DNA from: Branchiostoma floridae
Taxonomy: Eukaryota; Chordata; Leptocardii; Amphioxiformes; Branchiostomatidae
NCBI RefSeq assembly: GCF_000003815.2
Contig: NC_049994.1
Span: 16,873,280 to 16,937,279 of the forward strand
Length of the DNA stretch: 64,000 bases
Reading direction: 5' to 3'
Part shown: in pieces, positions 12,561 through 23,397 of the stretch
Layout of the letters: the number at the start of each line of letters is the position of its first letter
Position numbering within the stretch: the stretch's first letter is position 1
The notes under the pieces: model-generated
Seen by the model: the letters and a program-made list of their open reading frames with translations, nothing else
What the model was told of the DNA's origin: nothing
The model's database searches: none
Made by a program: the position numbers and the translations under genes

Positions 12561-13165
12561 GAGGATATTTGGTTTGTCGGTAGGTCTGCTTTATTCAAGT
12601 GGAATACAGACATTCTAATCAACATGATACTGTTACTTTCATCGGCACATGCACTGACTCAGCATATGCTGCTAAACTTCGCATTAGCCCATTTAATCCC
12701 GACTAATCGCCTGAACATCAATAGTGTAGCTATAGGTAACTTGTCTTTTCAGAACGAATGCTGTGCCAATCTGGGATAACTCTACATTATGCAGGGGCCT
12801 CCTTGGAGGCAGATCCACTAGGCTGACATTGACTAAGTACTCTTACATACTTATCATATGATTTATCTTCCCTATCTCTGTATTCATCAGCCTCGACCCA
12901 CGTTCCTCACTTATCCCACTCAGTAAAACGAAGTTCCGGTTTGTGAAGATAGATACGGGCTTGTGTACAGACACCGGTTACTCTTGATAAGCTTCAAACT
13001 CATCCAATTCCCAACGCCATCCCCGGGGAATCTCCGGCGCGAGCTGGATTCACTCAACCGTCGTTGATTGAGTACATTTTCGACAGCCTTAACATGATTT
13101 ATATGTAGGGTAATTGATATACACTGCGTAAATTGGAAAGCATATTCATGGGTAACCTCACTCAC
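12561..13165. other. No gene recognised
   Basis: Unassigned sequence between the repeat fragment and the candidate exon at 13166-13255. The minus frame runs open through the candidate donor, but I place no coding exon here. Confidence 0.35.
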
Positions 13166-13255
13166 GCACCGGAGTGGAGACAGGGTTAAAATCAGTTCAA
13201 ATAGAAAAGCGAGAAGTACAAGGAAATCGATAGAGGCAGGAGAGAGTTTTGGCAT
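13166..13255 (-). CDS. Candidate signal-peptide first exon
   Basis: On the minus strand an ATG opens 30 codons that look like a classical leader: MPKLSPAS, a hydrophobic core FLVLLAFLFELILTL, then SPLRC. The last codon is followed directly by GTGAGT, a perfect 5' splice site, leaving phase 0. A first coding exon ending just after a signal peptide is a common layout for secreted proteins. I could not find following exons downstream on this strand, so the gene is unproven and may be chance. Confidence 0.3.
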
Positions 13256-14000
13256 GTAGGAAGGCGGTTGTTGCAGTTTGTACAAGTAGAAGATGCATCG
13301 TTACCCAAACATGCCAGCGGAGGAGTTAGTACGTCCCTGATGGTTATTTATTCATGGGTTTTGGATCAGAAGTCCTTGAGAATGTCGGATAAAGATTCCG
13401 ATGAACGAAAACGGATTGGAAGTACAGCAACATCATTGAACAGTGAAGAGTATCTAATGATATGTGATACATAAAACTTATAGAGCAACAGTGTAAGAAT
13501 ATGGTCTGAATATACAGCAGTCTTCCACCAATTGCTGCATAGGACGGCGTGCATCTCTGTTGCAACAGCTCTTGGGCCACACGACTTTGTGTAACAGAGG
13601 GAAGTGTCCTGGCAGTGGTATATATAAATGCTGCAGTTCAATCCAAATGCTGAGTGCTGCCTAGAGAAGCAATATGTACCATTCTAAAGTCTTAAGCATG
13701 ATCGACTGGGGAAAGAAGTCACGACCTAATGGATGCAAGGTGAACACCCTACTCTCCAGGTCATTGCACTTGCCCTGCAAATAATAAGGCAGCCATTATT
13801 CTAACGGAATGGCTTAAAAGAATACTTTGCAAAGCAAGTAACATCGATTTGTCAAAGCATCAACTCAATTACCGTGTCACTTATTACTTACAAATGCTAT
13901 CGGAATGTTTTTGATTTGCTATCGAAACGTTTTTGACTTAGAGGTTGTAATGTCCGCCTTGTCCAATGAGGTACATGTAAATGTTGTAAGCTGATCATCA

Positions 14001-14190
14001 TCATATATTTCCATGCCAATACTGCAGCCAGGCCACGGCCTTCTCATTATCTTCTAGCAGGTCCCGGTTGGAGATGTTGGGGCCTGATACACAGCCCTGT
14101 GTAATGTGTCCCGTGGTTTGGGTAGGGTGGCCACAACGACACCCGTCCCTATTTCAGTAGGTTGTCTCTGGCGTCCTACCTACTCCACAC
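14001..14190 (-). pseudogene. Fossil retrotransposon C-terminus (zinc-knuckle type)
   Basis: On the minus strand a frame reads GCRCGHPTQTTGHITQGC and then NRDLLEDNEKAVAWLQYWHG, stopping at 14001-14003. The pattern C-x-C-G, then T-T-x-H-I-x-Q-x-C, resembles the CCHC knuckle at the C-terminus of restriction-like-endonuclease LINEs. One cysteine spacing is shortened, and an in-frame stop lies upstream of the knuckle near 14157. There is no intact reverse transcriptase core nearby. It is a 5'-truncated, inactivated insertion. Confidence 0.55.
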
Positions 14191-14333
14191 CTGGCTCTGT
14201 TAAGTAAGTGTAAAAATACGTCTGAACTCCATTTGTTTACTCTCTAAGTAAGCTGATGAATATTTAAGTCACGGCGAGAACGTTTATCACAGTATTACAA
14301 AAGCGGATGATTGATGTTGTTGGTTGGGCCGGT

Positions 14334-14344
14334 TAGCCGAGCGG
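14334..14344 (+). repeat. tRNA A-box-like word (SINE head?)
   Basis: TAGCCGAGCGG fits the polymerase III A-box consensus and is embedded in GGCCGGTTAGCCGAGCGGTT, typical of Leu/Ser tRNA-derived SINE heads. I see no properly spaced B box or acceptor stem, so it is not a tRNA gene. Confidence 0.4.
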
Positions 14345-16149
14345 TTGGAGCAGCACGCAGGAATCCGTAAGTCGATAATGAGACGTGCACCAGTCCTGTT
14401 GTGAGAGCTGTTCGTACGCAGTCCTGTCAACTAGAAAACTGCTCCGTGCCCGAAAACTACCACGTCTAGCCATGTACAGAAAATCAAAATAGTACAGCGG
14501 ATAACCACACACTTCGGTCAATTGCATTGAATCCACAAATCAGAAACCCATTCACTCAATTGTTAGTGACTTCGCATAGTTGCTAATGCCGGATAATTAC
14601 ACTGGCAAATGGGGTGTGCAATTAAACGACTTCTACTGTAATATACTCTTTGGAATAGACTAAAAAGCCCTAGATCAGCTTCCAGGTAACAATTCTAAAA
14701 TTTTAGCCATTCGTAGATACTTCAGCCATAATCTAACGACAACAGTGATGAGATAGCTAAAAGATCGTCTTCTTGTATACAATTGTAAAGCCACTAACAT
14801 TTAAGTTTTCCTAACATGTTTATTGTTTTAAATTGTAGATATATGAAATGTTGGTAAGGTGTTTCATTTTATTGACTGATCAAGACCATCTCGCAAGTCT
14901 TCTTGATTACAAGAAATTCTTACAGCTAGTATAAAAGCGGAGAGACTCTCCTTTTTGCGATGTCTTCTTCCAAGTATCTTTCTCGATGATATTGATTAGG
15001 TTTTGCCCAGCATATCTGGAGTCTATCTCTTAAACATAACGAATGTAGTATGTTCAGAACGTCAAATATCAAAACTGGAATTTTCCACTGCAGTACCTTT
15101 CCAACACGCCAAATACTATAAAGAAATATCCTTCCACGACTTCTCGAGCTATGGCGACACAGACGGACACACAGACATACAGTCCCAAAGATATGCTCGT
15201 CGAAGCATTCCAACTTTCAGGCTTCTGGTGTTGTGGGGTCAGCGCACCACACGATACCCAGCGGCGGTCTTCAGCTAGATGGTTCAGGTTCCTCCCGGGT
15301 ACGGGAACGTGCTGTCTAACGAACGGCCTCAGCACCAGGGACGCCCGACCTGAACCCTATCGTTAATCACACCGTAACTTTCCCTGCAGCTTGGCGGCCG
15401 TGCCCATTAACCCACCACAGGTCGTTCATATAGCTTCAAGTACTTACAGTCAGGCTGGGGGGATTTACAGAGAAGGGATGGGCGAGGACACCGCTCCATG
15501 GCTGCGCCGTAATAAAGCACAGTGTCATAGCTGGCCATTTATCGATTTTCTTGTTACTTCTGCGTTGTCTGGGGAAGACGGATGAAGCGATGGCGGGACG
15601 CGACACTTAATCCTGTCCGAGTGAAACTACCATGCCCACCGCATGGTCCCGTATATCAGTTCATATTTCTGAGATAACGACCAAGGCGAATAGTTTGGTG
15701 CCATTCTTCAGGCCGTGACGAACTCATGGAGGTTAAAATGGCTTTATCGACCTTCAGCAGGTTTCGACTTTTAAGTCTAACTCAACTTCGTTATTAATCA
15801 GTGAAGTACAGAAACTAGTCGACCATTAATAATATAGGACAATTGGAGAAAATGAAATAAAAGACTGAGTTACCTTAAGGCCAATAGAGATGGGAAAAAA
15901 TTCCGGTGGGTCCCAACTATCTTTAGTGTTTCATCAACGTATCTTTAGTGTTGGTTAGATAGTGTTGATTTGTTTCATAACAGGAAAACAGTATTGATTT
16001 AGAACCTAATGTGAATGTACTAGTAATGGCTACGATACACCTAATAGAATATAAGACTTAACTCATTCGTACAGTGCAGCGCGTGATGTCCACAATGCCA
16101 AAGAGAAATAGCACTTTTTAAAATTAAGGGTCATACCAAAGATATCAAT
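14345..16149. other. No gene recognised
   Basis: Mixed sequence. The GC-richer part at 15130-15370 gives overlapping open frames on both strands (CGACACAGACGGACACACAG words), which look like repeat-derived sequence rather than exons. Confidence 0.4.
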
Positions 16150-16465
16150 GTACATATTTTGTGTCTATTGTTGTGGTCTATTTGTGGCCATTTGTATGTA
16201 AGATGATGCTTTGTCTTTGTCAGGAAACGGTGTAGTCTGCATGGAGAAGAAAACTTGGCTCGAAAAAGTTAGCTACTCTCCCCTAAAGTTCTTCCTTGAA
16301 GTACATATTTTCCGTCTATCGATGTGGTTCATTTGTGGCCTATTGTTTGTAAGATGTTGCTTTGTCTTTGACAGGAAACGGTTTAGTCTGGAGGAGATTT
16401 AGTCTGGAGGACAAAACTTGGCTCAGAAAAGTTAGCCCCCTAAAGTCCTTCCCTAAAGTAGCCCT
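16150..16465 (+). repeat. Tandem duplication, about 155-base unit, two copies
   Basis: Copy 1 (16150-16300) and copy 2 (16301-16465) share GTACATATTTT, TTTGTGGCC, TGCTTTGTCTTTG, CAGGAAACGGT, TAGTCTG, AAACTTGGCTC and AAAGTTAGC in order. A further 15-base stutter, GGAGGA-TTAGTCT, occurs within copy 2. Confidence 0.8.
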
Positions 16466-16569
16466 TTCAAGAAGCCCACCTCACCATGGATAATGATTGG
16501 CCTTCCTCGCATTGCCTCCTCGGTCCGCGGAGCACAAATGGCAGACGCCGCCATTTGCTTGGAAAGGAT

Positions 16570-16760
16570 GCTTCCCCCCATTTTGCAGGAAATTTGCCGC
16601 TGACGGAAATGACTGTTGGGGAAATAAAAACAAATGGAGTGACCTTGTCAGGGGTTAATGGTCCTGTATATGACTCCGAGTCAAAGGGAATCTCCTTCAG
16701 CTCTGACGTGACCTCTATTTTGGAGATGTTTTTGACCAGCACGCCCTGGTGCTGCGGTCT
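16570..16760 (+). repeat. Dispersed repeat, copy 2 of 2
   Basis: Partner of 220-400. The plus strand is open for 110 codons (16486-16818) and the minus for 98 over the same place, with no splice context. The paired copy keeps nucleotide blocks better than codons, so coding status is doubtful. Confidence 0.5.
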
Positions 16761-18507
16761 CATACATCCTCCTCTTCAACGATCAATGAGCCAATACCCA
16801 TTCTATACATTGACATAGAAGAGGACACAATAACGTATGGGGGAGATCTGAGGCGTTTCAATTGTTCATTACATCCGCTGAAATACGATGAAATGGGCAG
16901 GAAGTGCAATTTATATCATTTGATGCGAAACGTGAGGCATTTTCACTATTTGAGGCGCAGCGGTGGTGGTGGACACACGTAGTAAAACTGGAATAGGAAC
17001 ATATTGAAACTGATAAATTGAAAGCGGCCGATGTATTCCTAATATTTCTCAAGTATCTTAACTGCACAGCTTCGACCTTTGATCTTACTTTGAAGATGAC
17101 ATTAAAGGGACCGACTGCGATAAGATATACCAATTCTTTTAGAAATAGAATTCTTCAAAACATACATTTCAATGAAAACTCCCCGTTTTGATATACTACT
17201 TCGTAACTGAAAGCCAAAATGAGTTATTCTCTTACATTGTAACTGCTGTGACGAATGTATTCACGTTGACATTTCAACTTAACATAAAGAGGTCCTTTGA
17301 TTAAACCTATGCACGGTCATGAATACAATTTTTCACGTATCATGGACTCCTCCTGCGCTGATTGTGAAAACCATATGCAGACAACTCTGTATTCAAGTGG
17401 CCTAAGTGGCCGGTTTCGGAACGAGTTTACGTTTTGTTTTATGTGGCTGGTAGGAACTCAATTTGTTCTTTTCAAACATGGTGGTCATAGTAGTTTTTGT
17501 GAGGTATGACCAGTCTTTTTACAACAAGGTAATCGACACAAAGTAAGCACCCTCCAACAAGTTTCCTTTTGATCCCTGTGCCGCAGAACAGGCGTAACGG
17601 CCATTTTACGACAGAACTCAGGATTTTACGACGTCTTCAATTTGCAGCCCAGTTTACACCGAGGTGCCATGATGTCCATTTTATTCCGGCCCACTACAGG
17701 TAAGCATAAAGCAGAGCAGCCGCGGGGGGTTAGCTTTGCCGAAGTTTTCTTTACAGGAGGAATCGATCCATTCCTTGCTTGGGAGTTGCTCAGGCCTGAC
17801 GTTTGAACGTAAAGCAGAAAGTGGAGAAAGTGTCTAAAAGGTTTTTGAATACCACCTTGTGACCGAGCACCATTGAAAAGTGCTGCACTTTCTTTATACC
17901 TCTACAGAAGTATTAAGTTTTGTTGGAGATAATCAATCATATAGCCACAAAACTGATACAGACAGGAGGTAAATTCATAGCGCGTAACTGGCAAAAGAGG
18001 TACCAAGCTGAAAATTGTTATCATTGAGACTTACTAACAAATGGATAAATAGAAAAGCAAAGACAGAAACTATCTTAAGTCGTTTTTAACCGTCATGCTG
18101 AGTCTTTTTATCGCGCTTCGACGTTGACAAATGCTTTCCTTGGCCAGCCGCGACGTTTAAACCTGCATAAACTCTATCGAGAAGTTTTATGAGATGACGT
18201 AGAAAAATAGCCCTTTCACTGTGTGCGCGTCAAATTCCAGTGCTCATTGGATAAATCACGCTCATTTAGAACATTATAGACCAAATAAAAATCCCGTACT
18301 GCGGAAATTCTCCCTTGTCTGTACAGTAATTTAAGTACTGCCGTCCTTTTATTGCATCTCATTAACGATATCCAGGGGCTTCGAGACGACGTAGATAATT
18401 TATTAACCATACAATGTTCGTCATGCTCATATTTTACGGTAATCTTAAGCCGTGAGTAGTACCGTTTGTATGCGCTTATACGTTCTAATGTGTCGTTTTC
18501 ACTTCCT

Positions 18508-18577
18508 TTGCCGTCATTCGCCTGTTATGGACGTATTATATATATTTTTCCTCCACAACAGGCGAATGTGACGGCAA
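18508..18577. repeat. Imperfect inverted repeat
   Basis: TTGCCGTCATTCGCCTGTT at the left pairs with AACAGGCGAATG-TG-ACGGCAA at the right, with a two-base bulge, around an AT-rich loop of about 30 bases. It could be a very short foldback element. Confidence 0.6.
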
Positions 18578-20309
18578 TAGGCCATGGCACAATCTAAGAT
18601 GTGATAAAACCCGTCGATTTTGTCTTTAAGGGCTCTTTCCACTGACTACTGACAGCGACTAAAATTGTGTTTGTCTGACCCTTGATTTCACAGAATACAC
18701 AGAACTTATAAAACAATCTTTGTTCACCTATGAACGTTGTTGAATGACCCGTCAAATCTTTGGTCACCCTGCTGTCAAAACCTTTTGGCATTTCTCACGC
18801 GTCCTTTTTTTCACTTCTCTTACCCGTAAAGTTCAGATCTTTTAGTCAAACAACCATGATAAAACCCTCCTTATGTGGCAACAAATTGCCTTTTAGCGGG
18901 TAAAAACCGGTGTCCTTGGTGAGTTGAGGACGTCGATTTTGTCTGTAATTGAAGCCGTGGTGTCGGCCATTACGTTAAAACATGGTCTAGACAGGGTGGG
19001 GCATTGGACCACCTTTATCTGAAGATGCTTTCCACTCGCTAAGCGATGGCATGAACGTGTGACGACTAGGCAATGGGCAGTCTGATACTGTATAGATTAT
19101 ATCGGTCCTCAAAGAAAGCCCACTTATCCAGATGTAGAAAAGACGATATACAATCTGTTGGTCACGTTAGCTCTCTTGGCATGATCTGGCTTAACCCTGC
19201 CTGGACTGTATTGTATAAAGGCCATGGATTTGTTGAGGAATCCTCAACGAAAAGGTAGCTTTTCATGTCTTTAATCAAGTGCTGGTGAGGCCACATTGAC
19301 TTGAGAACACGTTAAGGGGGTGACCTTTACGCGTGGATTGAATTTCAGCCCTTACAAAAAGAAATGACATCGTGTCTAATCTGTCTGTTTGTTACCATAC
19401 TTTGAAATGCAGATGAAGAATTGCAACAATGTCATACATTTGGCAGAATAACGCAGAATGTGAAAATATGTTGAACACCCTACCACCTGAAAGATCAACA
19501 GCAAATGATTCATTGTTTCTATGTCTTATGTGCCTTCAAAAATGCTACCCAGGAACATTTGACTTTGGCCTCCCTATCTATGCAAGGTTCTGTGTGTTCA
19601 ATTATTTTCAAAACCTTATGATAACTAAATTAGATTTCAAAATTGAGCATTTTTCTTTTGTCCATCTCTACATGTATCTTAGCAATATCGCATCAGTTTT
19701 GGAGTGTCCAAAGGATGCTGTGTAAAACACAAATACAGTGTGGTCTGACACTCTCATTCCACTCGGGCAGCAACCTTGCTGCGACCGTACAGCAAAGTCC
19801 ATTGATCTTATTGAATATTTTGTTTACGCTTTGTACGTTTTGCTGTCGTTCGGTTATGCTTTTTAACTTTGCATAATATCTATTCAGATTAAGAATAAAG
19901 AATGACACAAATCAAATTTAGTTCACAGGAAGGCCTCAGCGCGATGTACATGAAGTGGAATGAAGCGAACCGAGATGGCAGGATGTAGATTTTGTTCTCC
20001 ACGCGGACATGCGGTTTGATGTATTGACAAAACGTCACGACAAAAGGCAATAAACCTAGACATAAACCTGGACTTAACCCAGGAAGCTCCGGGGCACGCG
20101 GAGACTGCTTTTTGTTTCTTCTGGATAATAAGTCATTTTATGAACCATTAGACAAACGCCCACAGAATGTACTTTGTCTGGACTTGACCGGATACGAACT
20201 TGTCCTGCTGTAGGGCAAGGAGGGCGCAGTTGTTTGTTCTTTGGCATTCGTTATACAATATAGATAGCAGGTATGTTCTGTTTGAAGCCAGAAGGTATTG
20301 TGTTAATGG

Positions 20310-20390
20310 TTTAGCGTGTGCGTGCGCGTGTGTGTGCGTATATATATGTGCGCGTGTATGTGTGTGGGTGCATATGTGTGTGCGTAGTGT
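20310..20390 (+). repeat. GT/GC-alternating tract
   Basis: Purine-pyrimidine alternation (GTGTGCGTGCGCGTGTGTG, then TATATATGTGCGCGTG), a microsatellite with Z-DNA potential. Open frames over it are artefacts. Confidence 0.8.
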
Positions 20391-21030
20391 ACATATACGC
20401 AACAACAGCTAAATACAATGTAAAGACTTAGGCTATTTCCGTTCAATAAGTATGGCGCTTACCAACAAGCGTATAAGATCTTTGAAATGCTGGTGAACGT
20501 TTACTGATGATCTTTTGTTTGAAACAAGTAAAGGATTTAATTAAGGTCGCTATTATCAAAGCAGGTATAAAAACGATCGATGTCAATCGATGAAACAAGT
20601 TCCATGTGAATAGTGGCGCCATCCCGGCCCTGTTATCTGAAATATTAGAAACGCCCCATCTGGCGACATCCAATGGAAGTCCACCCCCATTCTCATCTGA
20701 AATTCTGCTGAAACCAGAGCGAGGCGTTAAGTGGAATGATTAGTAATCACTGTCGTAGGTATGGTAAGATAACCAAGTGTATAATGCAATTTGAGTGTAC
20801 AATGCAACTGATAATGAATAGCATGTATTAGTATAACTTTACATTAGATTCAGTCTTACAGATTAACATGCATTTATGAAGGTATAACAAAATCAACGTC
20901 ATAAACTCTCCTTAGCACTGCTTTGTTATCCTTCTTATGTCAATACTCCATTTGTATTGTCTGTCAGCAGGGCTAGTCCTTTGTTATAGCTACAGGCTAG
21001 TTGGGCATACTCTCCAACTGGATCGTCCCT

Positions 21031-21110
21031 TCCCTGACAAAGACTAGAGTTGAACAGTCCAACATTTTTTGTGTTGGAAATTACAAAGTTTAACTTTATC
21101 CAGGACCATT
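21031..21110 (+). repeat. Dispersed repeat family D, copy 1
   Basis: TGACAAAGACTAGAGTTGA, CAGT, then GTTGGAAATTACA, AACTT, ATCCAG match 48680-48775 in order. Amphioxus-like intergenic sequence often carries such words, but here I rely on the two-copy match. Confidence 0.6.
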
Positions 21111-22170
21111 TTGTCCTACATGTTACAATAGGAACCAGACATGTAAGAATGAGAGAATTATTGATGTGACCTCGTAACTTTTCTAGATTGAAGAAAACCC
21201 ACAGACATCGATCGTGTCTACTAGACAGACATGTCTCAAGGGTCACCTATTACCTCCCGCGGTAAATTGGGACACACAGCACACCTACTCCAATTGAAGT
21301 GACACATGCACACTCCAGCAGTATTCTATACACCTTTCTTACGAGGCATCCATGACAGATCGAAAACGAAGTCAATGAGGCAAACAGACAAACGTTACCT
21401 CTAACATCAGCTGACATTTTATTTTCCCCCAAACCACACAGAGTTTCACAATATAAGATCAAATGATAAATATCATAGCTATCTAGTGTTATGCACCAAA
21501 AGATGCCGCAATTTAGAGTAGCGTAGACTGATCCCTTAAGAGACACAAAATTAAAACATAATAATGCAAATATTTGACGAACGTGCAGCTATTCTAGATC
21601 TCTTATTGGTCGATTTTCTAATTTCCATGCTATCATTGGTTGAACTGCTAATTATGATGGACAGTCTCTAGTTTGCCACATTGGCTTTGGTTTCGAAGTA
21701 CCATGTCCGCCGCGTAAAAAGGTGTATTCAGATGGAGAAATTACCAAATTCTGGTGCCTTTATATCAGTGCAAATTTACACAAGCATTTAAGTCGAATCT
21801 GTGATACCCATGACATAATAATAAATATAGATGGATAGAAAAAAAAACGTTTTTGAAAATATTTGCCCCTTTGGGCTAAATAGAGATAAGATAAAACAGA
21901 ATTTACAACATCAGATTATGACGACTAGCGTTATTGATATGATATATTATATGGCGTCGAATGCTTCTCTGTTATGTAACGAATGTTATTACGCAACGGC
22001 TTTGAACCAGCTTTAGTCTTCATACCATGTCTATACTTCCATACATATATAGAATGTTGGCGCCCCATGAGTTAATTGCTTCATTTCCTCCCCTTTCAGA
22101 TATGGCATTTATAACCACATACCTCTCGCCTCCCGAAATAGCCTTCTTTTATGTAAGCACAGTGGAAATA

Positions 22171-22510
22171 AACATGTGTGCTTGCGTTGCTGTCAGTCAG
22201 CATCCAGTGTTGTTAAGGTGGTATCTCACTGCACTTGGGGCACCGTTGCGGCACTGCGGGGTTCGTTCACTGCGGCACTGTTGTGTTATTCTCGCGATTT
22301 TTTAAATAATTTAGATATTGCGTAATACGTAAAAGTGTGACCTAGAAGACAAAATACACAAAAAGTAAGAAAATTCGTTATCTCTGAAATTCCTTGAGCA
22401 TCTCTCGAACCCCGCAGTGACGCAAGCGTGACGCAAGTGCAGTGAGAGTTGTGGACATACATGTAAACATGTGTGCTTGCGGTGCTGTCAGTCAGAATCC
22501 ACTGTTGTTA
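22171..22510. mobile_element. MITE (22219-22449) between 45-base direct repeats
   Basis: The element begins GGTATCTCACTGCACTTG, continues to a GCGGCACTGCGGGGTTCG subterminal block, and ends with the complements CGAACCCCGCAGTG and CAAGTGCAGTGAGA. Outside it lie two copies of a roughly 45-base sequence (AACATGTGTGCTTGCG, TGCTGTCAGTCAG, TGTTGTTA) at 22171-22215 and 22466-22510. They are too long for a normal target duplication, so a prior tandem duplication or repair event is likely. Confidence 0.75.
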
Positions 22511-22719
22511 GTCTGTGAGACCCCTGGCGTCAGACAGCCTTACAGCAATAACCTGTCAAATGTGGGGAGACTGCATGAAAAACACTCAGGAAGTGCGTGT
22601 TGCTTTCTTCAAATTGGTTCGACCTTTGTGCTTCCAAGAAATCTGTGCAAGAAAAAGGAAATGAATTTTGTCCTTGATCTATAATTTGTGTTTAAATTAT
22701 TTTCTCCCCTTTGTTTACT

Positions 22720-22805
22720 CTTCTCTTCTTCTCTTCTTCTCTTCTCTTCTCTTCTCTTTTCTTCTCTTCTCTCTCTCTCTCTTTGTTTCTCTATATCTCT
22801 TTTAG
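22720..22805 (+). repeat. Polypyrimidine TCTTC/TC tract
   Basis: About 85 bases of (TCTTC)n and (TC)n with purines almost absent. A microsatellite with H-DNA potential. Confidence 0.9.
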
Positions 22806-23035
22806 TCTCTCTTCAGTATAACTCCCAGCCACCCTCCAACAAAACGGTATACTATCAAATCAAATGCATCCAATTCTTCAAATAAATGTAGTCGAGAGTA
22901 TGTAACTATGCATTCTCTTAAATCACCATTTAATCATCAATTCTATCTTTTTATGACGACGCTGAATTAATGCAAAAATATTCCTCCTTGCGTGCCGTTA
23001 TTCAGGTATACAAACACACAAGGAACTATTCCAAA

Positions 23036-23305
23036 TTAAGTTCTTTCTCTCGGGTTGGGGTTTGATTGGTGGTGGCAGAAAACATCTCTTTCACTCTCAC
23101 ATGTCAGGAAACAAAGTTCTTTGACATCCGCCCAATAGTACTTACTGGAGCAACTGGACATGATTTTGGAAACGGTCTTGCAATGACAGTCTCCCTTACA
23201 TCCGCTTCTCTTAGGCCATGTTGATTTGATGAAATGAATGACATCCTCTGGGAACCTCATCATGAAATCTAAGTCGTCAGAAACGTTGAACAAATGACTA
23301 AACAC
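23036..23305 (-). CDS. Candidate cysteine-rich exon, unrecognised
   Basis: The minus-strand frame contains FMMRFPEDVIHFIKSTWPKR and then seven cysteines (GCKGDCHCK, SSCSS, ELCFLTC, VFCHH) before a stop. A possible acceptor TTTCTGACGACTTAG precedes the FMMRF segment. A perfect donor GTAAGT lies inside, after SSCS. So either a short internal exon or a terminal exon can be proposed. The cysteine spacing matches no family I recognise. The frame has no good start Met of its own. It lies just outside the 23398 element. Confidence 0.3.
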   Translation of the reverse strand: MFSHLFNVSDDLDFMMRFPEDVIHFIKSTWPKRSGCKGDCHCKTVSKIMSSCSSKYYWADVKELCFLTCESERDVFCHHQSNPNPRERT

Positions 23306-23397
23306 ACCGAGTGAAGTATACCAAACACTAGATTTTCATTTTTGTACTTTCACATCTTCTTTCACGTTGGGATGTACTTTGATATTCTATGACATTA

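Larger units (their letters stand above)
16761..22170. other. No gene recognised; minor repeats only
   Basis: I find the small inverted repeat at 18508-18577, a GT/GC dinucleotide tract at 20310-20390 and a dispersed repeat at 21031-21110. The remaining open frames show neither splice sites nor familiar motifs. Confidence 0.4.

Noticed and set aside
14334-14420. tRNA gene suggested by an A-box word
   Set aside because: No correctly spaced B box, no acceptor or anticodon stem; a SINE head is more likely.
15003-15366. Overlapping frames on both strands in a GC-richer patch
   Set aside because: It contains repeat-like GACACAGACGGACACACAG words, no consistent exon boundaries and no recognisable motif.
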